Of a stretch of 64,000 nt of DNA, positions 58,901-64,000 are shown one piece after another. The stretch spans positions 1,798,001 through 1,862,000 of the forward strand of contig CP111109.1 of assembly GCA_026314275.1 (NCBI GenBank). The letters run 5' to 3'. This DNA is from JAGOEY01 sp017997515 (GTDB lineage Bacteria > Pseudomonadota > Gammaproteobacteria > Burkholderiales > Burkholderiaceae_C). Position 1 is the first letter of the stretch; the number at the start of each line of letters is the position of its first letter. A model generated the notes under the pieces. It was not told the DNA's origin. It worked only from the letters and a program-made list of their open reading frames with translations, and ran no database searches. The position numbers were made by a program, and so were the translations under genes.

Positions 58901-60062
58901 CACCACATCGGTGGACAGCAGTGTGTACCTGCCCACATCGATGGCGCTGCGTGTGCCTGAGCTGCGGGCCGCGGGCCGCACGCTGCATGACGTGGTGCTG
59001 GGCGCCACCCGCAGCGGCAGCACCTGGCGCGCCAACGCTCATGCGCGGGAGCTGGACGGGTACGTCGAATACCGGCAGGCATCCCAGGCCGGTGCGGGGG
59101 GTGTTTTTGCCCGGCTGGCACGCCTGCGTATTCCGGCCAGTGCCACCACCGACGTGGAATCCCTGCTCGACACCCAGCCGGCCAGCATGCCCGCACTGGA
59201 CGTGGTGGTGGACGACCTGGAGCTGGGGGGGCACACGCTGGGACGGGTGGAAGTAGATGCCGTCAACCGGGCCGGGAGCGGCGGTGCGCGTGAGTGGATG
59301 CTCAACAAGCTGTCGATCCGGGTGCCCGAGGCCGAGATGAACGCCACCGGAAAATGGGCTGTCCACAGTGCACCCGGCGCGCGGTCTGAAGCTGCGTCGC
59401 GCACGGCGCTGGACTTCACGCTGGACATCGCCGACTCGGGTGAACTGCTCAAACGTTTTGGCATGCCCGACGTGGTGCGGCGCGGCAAGGGGCGTATGCA
59501 GGGCACGTTGGGGTGGAACGGTTCCCCCCTGGCGCTGGACTACCCCAGCATGGCCGGGCAGCTGAATGTGAACATTGCGTCAGGGCAGTTTTTGAAGGCC
59601 GACCCGGGGCTTGCCAAGTTGCTGGGTGTGCTGAGCCTGCAGGCCCTGCCGCGGCGGCTGGCGCTGGATTTTCGGGACGTCTTCAGCGAAGGTTTTGCCT
59701 TTGACTTCGTGCGTGGTGACGTCACCATGGCGAAAGGTATTGCCTCCACCAACAACATGCAGATGCGGGGTGTGAATGCGGCGGTGCTGATGGACGGCTC
59801 GGCCAATGTGGACGACGAAACACAAAACCTGCGGGTGGTGGTGGTGCCCGAGCTGAACACCGGCACGGCCACGCTGGTGGCCGCGGTGATCAACCCGGCG
59901 ATTGGCCTGGGCACCTTTTTGGCACAGGCATTTCTGCGCGGCCCCCTCATCGAAGCTGCCACACGTGAGTTCCAGGTGGATGGCAGCTGGGCCGAGCCGC
60001 GTATCACGCGTATCACCGGGCGTGACCGCTCGGGTGCGGCCAAGGTGGGGGTGAACCCATGA
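55968..60062 (+). CDS. YhdP family (AsmA-like) envelope lipid-transport protein
   Basis: 1364-residue inner-membrane anchored protein. One N-terminal TM (about 20-42) is followed by a giant periplasmic beta-groove region. DUF3971/AsmA-type motifs are VPVHIGDISARSEGVVPSFTLHDVSV near residue 65 and, at the C-terminus, QGTLGWNGSPLALDYPSMAGQLNVNIASGQFLKADPGLAKLLGVLSLQALPRRLALDFRDVF. In E. coli YhdP moves phospholipid toward the outer membrane. The ATG at 55968 is divergent from glnE; the same frame is open for 326 codons upstream but only as antisense of glnE. Confidence 0.94.
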   Translation: MNDSTPTPSRLLRLYAALAQWIFWVVLAVSLLLLAGWGALHGWIVPRIGEFRPQLERQASKALGVPVHIGDISARSEGVVPSFTLHDVSVSGPDGREAVHLSRVDATLSPASLWRRGFEQITIHQPRLDVRRSAEGRIFVAGLDLSQDDAGGGGQAADWLFSQKEIAVRGGEIMWTDALRSAPLLALHDVDVVLRNSPRRHAVRLDATPPDDWGARFSVVGQFRQPLLVRRSGLWQEWAGQVYADFPRVDVSQLRRHFRPGDLGTELAQGKGALRWWADVRGGALDGAVADVSLTDVNATLGRGLPPLALQSVQGRFTGRRLASGFSFASKGLQFQTADGLQWPGGNVAVTYTGREGRVPAHGELHADQLDLAALRHIANRLPLGDATHAALKAYQPSGRVEVLDASWQGLLEMPEKYQARGRVAGLAIASQAAAGAHAVGIPGIRGANVDFDLNQLGGRAAVDIQRGAFDLPGVFDDPLLPFDEFVADTRWQVDGDRIALQMENVKFANADAQGKMRLGWHTSDPAQSGAQSRFPGVLDLSGTLSRGQGTRVYRYLPRVLGADVNAYVRDAVQAGAITGAEFRVKGDLHDLPFTDPKQGDFHIAAQVKNAVYAYVPPRLQPAGALPWPALTQLSGDLIFDRASMRIKAANARFAGMPDTRILQADAVIDDLNHAVVKVSADVRGPLTEALGLVAGSPLAEMSSHALDVATATGAADYRIKLGLPIHAIDNSTVEGRVTLADNDIRLRPDTPLFARAKGVVGFTEKGFSLNAVQARLLGGDVRLDGGLQAPPGTAERSGAALPPTLLVRAQGVLSADGLRQARELGVVSRLAEHASGSTPYSAVLGMRRGVPELQLSSTLQGLALDLPAPLRKPAETLLPLQFDNTLTPESLASTGPAPGPLLDRVRARLGTLVSVDYLRDVSGASARVQRGAITVGDTEPAILPTTGVTAQVQLPALDIDAWHSVLGQAAEPSPQVSTTSVDSSVYLPTSMALRVPELRAAGRTLHDVVLGATRSGSTWRANAHARELDGYVEYRQASQAGAGGVFARLARLRIPASATTDVESLLDTQPASMPALDVVVDDLELGGHTLGRVEVDAVNRAGSGGAREWMLNKLSIRVPEAEMNATGKWAVHSAPGARSEAASRTALDFTLDIADSGELLKRFGMPDVVRRGKGRMQGTLGWNGSPLALDYPSMAGQLNVNIASGQFLKADPGLAKLLGVLSLQALPRRLALDFRDVFSEGFAFDFVRGDVTMAKGIASTNNMQMRGVNAAVLMDGSANVDDETQNLRVVVVPELNTGTATLVAAVINPAIGLGTFLAQAFLRGPLIEAATREFQVDGSWAEPRITRITGRDRSGAAKVGVNP

Positions 60063-60132
60063 CGGTGGCCATTGCAACGCTGCAGTCGCTGCGCTCTGCG
60101 CCCCCGGTTGTGCCACTGCGCAGGGTGTAGCC

Positions 60133-62220
60133 ATGCAGCTGTCTTCTTCCTCCTTCTCCTCGGCCTGGGTCCGTCGCTGGACCCGCAAGCTCATGTCCGT
60201 CTGGCGGCGCTGGGCGCTGTGGGCGCTGCTGCTGGTGCTGGTGCTGGCCATGCTGGGCACACTGGTGTGGCTGGCCGGGCGGTATGAGGCCAGCCAGGTG
60301 CAAAGCCGCATGGAGCGTGATGTGTCGGATGCCGCGAACGACATCCGTTCCGCGCTGGTGCGCAATGTGCAAAGTATGCAGGCCCTGCATGCGGGCGAGC
60401 CCACCCCCGCGTCCTGGACGGTGAATGCCGAAAGCCTGTTGCGTGAACGCCGGGAGCTGGTGCACCTGGAGTGGCGCGACACCAGCATGCGTGTGCAGGC
60501 CCAGGCCGACACCCCGTACCGTGCGCCGGTGTTTGAATTTGCGGGGCGCAACGTGTCCCATGCCGACGTGACCCTGGCCTGCGCCGGGGCCCGCAGGACC
60601 AACGGGCCGTCCTATTCCAGCAGCTACTTCCTGCCACGCGCCAACGGCTCCCCCGGTCTGGAGGTGGTCGAGATGTGCCTGCCACTCAGCACTGGGGGCC
60701 GGGTAACGGGTTATGTGCTGGCCACCTATGCGCTGCAGGAGGTGCTGGCCAGCACCGTGGGCAAACAGCTGACACGGGGGCAGGAGGTGTCGTTCACCGA
60801 GGTGGATGGCACCCGCCTGGCCATGCACGGCGCGGCGCGGCGCGGCACCCGCCTCTTCACCGCCCAGCAGGTGCTGGACCTGCCAGGCAACACGGTGGTG
60901 CTGCGTATGGACAGCTGGCATGGCGCACCCAGTCTGTTCCCCAACGTGCTGACGGCGCTGGTGACGGCCATGTCCATTGCCCTGGTGTCGGTGCTGGTCA
61001 TGCTGGCGAAGGACAACCGCCGGCGCCTGCAGGCCGAGCGGGACCTGGCCGATGCGCTGGCTTTTCGCAAAGCCATGGAAGACTCCCTCGTCACCGGCCT
61101 GCGCGCGCGTGACCTCAAAGGCCACATCACCTACGTCAACCCCGCGTTTTGCCAGATGGTGGGGTTTTCGGCAGACGAGTTGATGGGCCTCAGCGCCCCG
61201 CTGCCCTACTGGCCGCCTGAGCTGGCGGAGGAATACCTGGAGCGGCAGGAGGTGCGGTTTGCCGGCAACCTGCCGCCCCGGGAGCGCCTGGAGTCGCTGT
61301 TCATGCGCAAGGACGGCACACGGTTTCCGGTGCTGGTGATGGAAGCCCCGCTGATCACCGCGCAGGGTTTTCACACCGGCTGGATGAGTGCGGTGATCGA
61401 CATCAGCGAGCAGCGCCGCATCGAAGAGTTGTCACGTGCCAGCCAGGAGCGTTTGCAGGCCACTGCACGCCTGGCCACCGTGGGAGAGATGGCCTCCTTG
61501 CTGAGCCACGAGCTGAACCAGCCGCTGGCCGCCATCTCCAGCTACGCAACCGGCTCCATGAACCTGCTGCGCGACCGGCAACCGGCCGTTGTGCCGGGTG
61601 CGGCAGGTGCGGCAACTGCCATGGGCCTGGCCGAGTCGGACGAGATGCTGCAGACGGCGGTGCGCCGTATTGCCGAGCAGGCCGAACGCGCGGGCCGGGT
61701 CATCAAAAGTGTGCACGACTTTGTCCGCCGCCGGGACCAGGCGCGTGAACAGGTGCGCCCCCAAGCCCTGCTGGACGCCATCATGCCGCTGGTGATCCTG
61801 CAGGCCCGCAAGCTGGGGGTGTCGGTGCGCACCGTGGTGGGCCCGGACCTGCCCGCGCTGCACTGCGACCGCACGATGGTGGAGCAGGTGCTGCTGAACC
61901 TTGCCCGCAACGGCATGCAGGCCATGGACCACCCGGGCGTCTCGCCGCGTGAGCTGCTGATCCAGGTGCGCAAGGGTGCGTCGGGCAGCCACGGCGACTG
62001 GCTGGAGTTTTCGGTCACCGACCATGGCGCGGGTATTTCGGACGAGGTGGCCCGCCAGCTGTTCACACCCTTTTTCACCACCAAGTCCGAAGGCATGGGC
62101 CTGGGCCTGAGCCTGTGCCGCACCGTGGTAGAACAACACGGTGGGGCCCTGCAGTACAGCCCGCACCAGCCCAGCGGCACGGTGTTCACCTTCACTTTAC
62201 CTGTTAAAAATGCGGACTAG
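60133..62220 (+). CDS. PAS-domain sensor histidine kinase (DctS-like)
   Basis: 695-residue membrane kinase. TM1 at about 32-52, a periplasmic sensor loop to about 275, TM2 at about 275-297, then a cytoplasmic PAS/PAC domain (GHITYVNPAFCQMVGFSADELMG), a HisKA domain with the phospho-acceptor in LLSHELNQPLAAISSYATG near residue 458, and an ATPase domain with N-, G1- and G2-type boxes (LLNLARNGMQAM, VTDHGAGIS, GMGLGLSLC). It belongs to the group that pairs with FixJ/DctR-type regulators, encoded 5 bp later. C4-dicarboxylate sensing is the most likely role but is inferred from the family. Confidence 0.92.
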   Translation: MQLSSSSFSSAWVRRWTRKLMSVWRRWALWALLLVLVLAMLGTLVWLAGRYEASQVQSRMERDVSDAANDIRSALVRNVQSMQALHAGEPTPASWTVNAESLLRERRELVHLEWRDTSMRVQAQADTPYRAPVFEFAGRNVSHADVTLACAGARRTNGPSYSSSYFLPRANGSPGLEVVEMCLPLSTGGRVTGYVLATYALQEVLASTVGKQLTRGQEVSFTEVDGTRLAMHGAARRGTRLFTAQQVLDLPGNTVVLRMDSWHGAPSLFPNVLTALVTAMSIALVSVLVMLAKDNRRRLQAERDLADALAFRKAMEDSLVTGLRARDLKGHITYVNPAFCQMVGFSADELMGLSAPLPYWPPELAEEYLERQEVRFAGNLPPRERLESLFMRKDGTRFPVLVMEAPLITAQGFHTGWMSAVIDISEQRRIEELSRASQERLQATARLATVGEMASLLSHELNQPLAAISSYATGSMNLLRDRQPAVVPGAAGAATAMGLAESDEMLQTAVRRIAEQAERAGRVIKSVHDFVRRRDQAREQVRPQALLDAIMPLVILQARKLGVSVRTVVGPDLPALHCDRTMVEQVLLNLARNGMQAMDHPGVSPRELLIQVRKGASGSHGDWLEFSVTDHGAGISDEVARQLFTPFFTTKSEGMGLGLSLCRTVVEQHGGALQYSPHQPSGTVFTFTLPVKNAD

Positions 62221-62225
62221 CGCTC

Positions 62226-62873
62226 ATGGAACCTACGCTCGATGCTACAGTTTTTATAGTTGACGACGACGCCGGTGTGCGCGAAGCCCTGGCTTGGCTG
62301 CTGCGGTCGCGCCGTTTGTCGAGTGAAGTGCATGGCAGCGCCGAGTCGTTCGAGCGCCAGCTGCTCGACCCCGCGTCCACCAGCGGCGTCGGCCCCGCCG
62401 CCCGCATCACCCAGGCCTGTTGCCTGCTGCTGGATGTGCGGATGCCGGGCACCAGCGGGCTGGCCTTGTTCGACAAAATTGTGGCGGTCGGTCTGCACGA
62501 AGTGATGCCCGTGATCTTCCTCACCGGCCATGCCGACGTGCCCACCGCCGTGGACGCCGTTAAGCGGGGCGCTTTCGACTTTTGCGAAAAACCCTTTTCC
62601 GACAACGCCCTGGTCGACCGCATCGAACAGGCCCTGGCCGTGTCCGCCCGAGCACTGCAGGCCCGGCGCGACACCACCGGCCTGCAGTCCAAGATGGCCG
62701 AACTCACCGACCGTGAGCGTGACGTCATGCGCATGGTGGTGGAAGGCCTGCCCAACAAACTGATCGCCGACCAGCTCGACATCAGCGTGCGCACCGTGGA
62801 AGTCCACCGCGCCCGTGTGTTCGACAAAATGAACGTGAAGTCCGCCGTGGAACTGGCCAACCTGCTCAGGTAA
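62226..62873 (+). CDS. LuxR/FixJ-family response regulator (DctR-like)
   Basis: 215-residue regulator with an N-terminal receiver domain (VFIVDDDAGVREAL, Asp in CLLLDVRMPGTSGL, Lys in CEKPF) and a C-terminal LuxR-type HTH (LTDRERDVMRMVVEGLPNKLIADQLDISVRTVEVHRARVF). A small insertion before the phospho-acceptor strand (STSGVGPAARITQ) is unusual for the receiver fold. Coupled to the upstream kinase by a 5-bp gap. Likely controls dicarboxylate transport genes outside the window. Confidence 0.93.
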   Translation: MEPTLDATVFIVDDDAGVREALAWLLRSRRLSSEVHGSAESFERQLLDPASTSGVGPAARITQACCLLLDVRMPGTSGLALFDKIVAVGLHEVMPVIFLTGHADVPTAVDAVKRGAFDFCEKPFSDNALVDRIEQALAVSARALQARRDTTGLQSKMAELTDRERDVMRMVVEGLPNKLIADQLDISVRTVEVHRARVFDKMNVKSAVELANLLR

Positions 62874-62949
62874 CGACACCCCCAACTGGCGCTGGTTGGT
62901 GGGTGAACCATTTATTAACCAAACAAGCGCCCGGCGCCCAGTACATGGG

Positions 62950-62968
62950 CGCAAGCAGCTATTAATTG
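62950..62968. repeat. Dispersed GCGCAAGCAGCTATTAATT repeat copy
   Basis: Another good match of the GCAAGCAGCTATTAA core, 76 bp after the response regulator stop. Confidence 0.75.
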
Positions 62969-63039
62969 AGTAGTGATTGTGGGAGCGCAGCGAAAAGTGC
63001 GCCCTTCCCCCAAAAGCAAAGTGCGAAGCACAAGCCCCC

Positions 63040-63138
63040 CTCCAGCAGACACCACGGAACCGGCTTTGCCGGGCCGCAGGTGTCTCCCCCTGCAAGGGGG
63101 AAGGCGCAGCGGAACGAAGTCCGCGCAGCCTGGGGGTG
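63040..63138. repeat. 94-bp dispersed repeat, diverged copy C
   Basis: Begins CTCCAGCAGACACCACGGAAC and ends GCCTGGGGGTG, same orientation as copies A and B, with several substitutions and a longer middle (GTGTCTCCCCCTGCAAGGGGG). Lies 7 bp before the end of the OmpA-type gene. Confidence 0.75.
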
Positions 63139-63145
63139 TGCCAGC

Positions 63146-63790
63146 TTATCCGCGCGCGCGCTCGCCCACGTAGATTTCGACCCGGCGGTTCTTGGCCCGG
63201 CCTTGTGCCGTGTCGTTGGTGGCAATCGGCTGGGTAGAGCCATGGCCTTCGATCTTGAAGATGCGGGAATCGACGCCGCGTGCCACCAGGTAGTCGCGGG
63301 TGGATGCTGCGCGGTCCACTGACAAGGGGTTGTTGATGGCGTCGCTGCCAGTGCTGTCGGTGTGGCCCACGATACGGACTTCGGCGTTCGGGTTGTTGCG
63401 CAGACCGGCCGCAAACTGGTCGAGGACGGGCGAAAAACTCGGGCTGATGGCGGAGCTGCCGACCGCAAAAGAAATGTCGCTCGGGATTTCCAGCTTGAGC
63501 TGGTTGTCCGCCGTTTGCACAACGCCTACGCCCGTGCCCTGGGTGGCGGCCTGCATGTCGCGTTTTTGTTTTTCGAGGTTGGAAGACCAGATGTATGTGC
63601 CCAAAGCGCCCAGGCCTGCACCCACTGCAGCCCCCGTGCCTGCGCTGCCGCCCGTTGCCGAACTGAGGATGGCACCTGCCACGGCACCAATACCTGCACC
63701 GGTAGCGGTTTTCTGCTGGGTCTCGGACATGCCGGCACAGCCAACGAGCAAAAAGGCCGCAGCGGCCGTGGAAACAAGAGTCTTGCGCAT
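63146..63790 (-). CDS. OmpA-family lipoprotein (YiaD-like)
   Basis: 214 residues. Signal peptide with lipobox LLVGC (lipidated Cys at about residue 18). A Gly-rich glycine-zipper region (ATGAGIGAVAGAILSSATGG) at about 30-65 suggests membrane association. The OmpA-like peptidoglycan-binding domain at about 105-210 has VRIVGHTDSTGSDAINNPLSVDRAASTRDYLVARGV and GRAKNRRVEIYV. AGGAG precedes the ATG. Confidence 0.95.
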   Translation of the reverse strand: MRKTLVSTAAAAFLLVGCAGMSETQQKTATGAGIGAVAGAILSSATGGSAGTGAAVGAGLGALGTYIWSSNLEKQKRDMQAATQGTGVGVVQTADNQLKLEIPSDISFAVGSSAISPSFSPVLDQFAAGLRNNPNAEVRIVGHTDSTGSDAINNPLSVDRAASTRDYLVARGVDSRIFKIEGHGSTQPIATNDTAQGRAKNRRVEIYVGERARG

Positions 63791-63843
63791 GGGGATCTCC
63801 TTCTGGGAATGTTCAGGAATGTTCCGTTTTAACGGTACACAGC

Positions 63844-63969
63844 TTACTGCTTTTCTTTGTCATCGGGTGTAGGAAGTTCACCCTTTTTGCGGCCCGAAAA
63901 CATGGTCCACCACACAATGCCCACCAGCAGCACAAGTGCTAGCAGCGCTTCAAGCAAAATCAGACCCAT
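63844..63969 (-). CDS. Small membrane protein (41 residues)
   Basis: 41-residue protein: MGLILLEALLALVLLVGIVWWTMF forms one TM helix, followed by a basic turn SGRKKGE and a charged tail LPTPDDKEKQ. The positive residues after the helix suggest the N-terminus faces the periplasm. AGGAG lies 10 bases before the ATG. Located 53 bp upstream of the OmpA-type gene on the same strand. Found by reading the sequence; homologous small proteins are not recalled, but the coding pattern and start signals are good. Confidence 0.65.
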   Translation of the reverse strand: MGLILLEALLALVLLVGIVWWTMFSGRKKGELPTPDDKEKQ

Positions 63970-64000
63970 GAGAACAAGACTCCTGCGGTGTTTACAACTG

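Overview
The window reads as chromosomal DNA of a betaproteobacterium of the Comamonadaceae (Burkholderiales), close to Rhodoferax, Polaromonas or Acidovorax. This is inferred from the high G+C, the recA-recX and sucC-sucD neighbourhoods, the short type 2 ArgC, the DUF1289/YaeQ/DUF3833 proteins and a dispersed GCAAGCAGCTAT-type repeat. No database search was run, and the genus is a guess. No rRNA, tRNA or CRISPR array was seen.

Layout. 1-8.5 kb is mostly core: a TctDE-like two-component pair (kinase cut by the window edge), a MarR regulator divergent from recA (with a LexA box), recX, a TctC-like binding protein, argC and sucCD. 8.8-13.4 kb is a signalling module: PP2C phosphatase, double-FHA protein, CHASE2-class III cyclase and a metallo-beta-lactamase-fold cyclic-nucleotide phosphodiesterase. 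13.4-25.8 kb is an accessory zone holding a Fic toxin with VbhA-like antitoxin, HigBA, a GSU2403-type nucleotidyltransferase, an orphan antitoxin, a broken ParDE pair, a second Fic protein, MazEF and MqsRA. These are interleaved with a type IV pilin (sigma-54 promoter) and two Wzy/PglL-type oligosaccharide ligases. Inverted-repeat elements are scattered here, including two 101-bp copies that are 99% identical.

25.8-34 kb holds moaC, a BepA-like protease, a TerC protein behind a probable yybP-ykoY (Mn2+) riboswitch, yaeQ, purB and a GST. 33.6-40.6 kb is one eight-gene minus-strand operon (flavin oxidoreductase, DUF1365, CFA-type methyltransferase, chalcone-isomerase-like, MFS, lipoprotein, SDR, NTF2-like) that looks like a membrane fatty-acid modification and stress cluster. 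41-46 kb has a periplasmic glutathione peroxidase and an RND pump with its adaptor.

46.2-51.9 kb is the most unusual region: an outer-membrane barrel protein, three related secreted subunit-like proteins sharing an LRVG motif, one further small secreted protein and a PapD-like chaperone, with no recognisable PapC-type usher. I propose it as a non-canonical surface-fibre system. An IS481-family element with an 18-bp inverted repeat and a 6-bp target duplication separates it from glnE, whose 3' end carries a homopolymer frameshift. The window ends with yhdP, a DctS/DctR-like two-component system, an OmpA-type lipoprotein and a 41-residue membrane protein.
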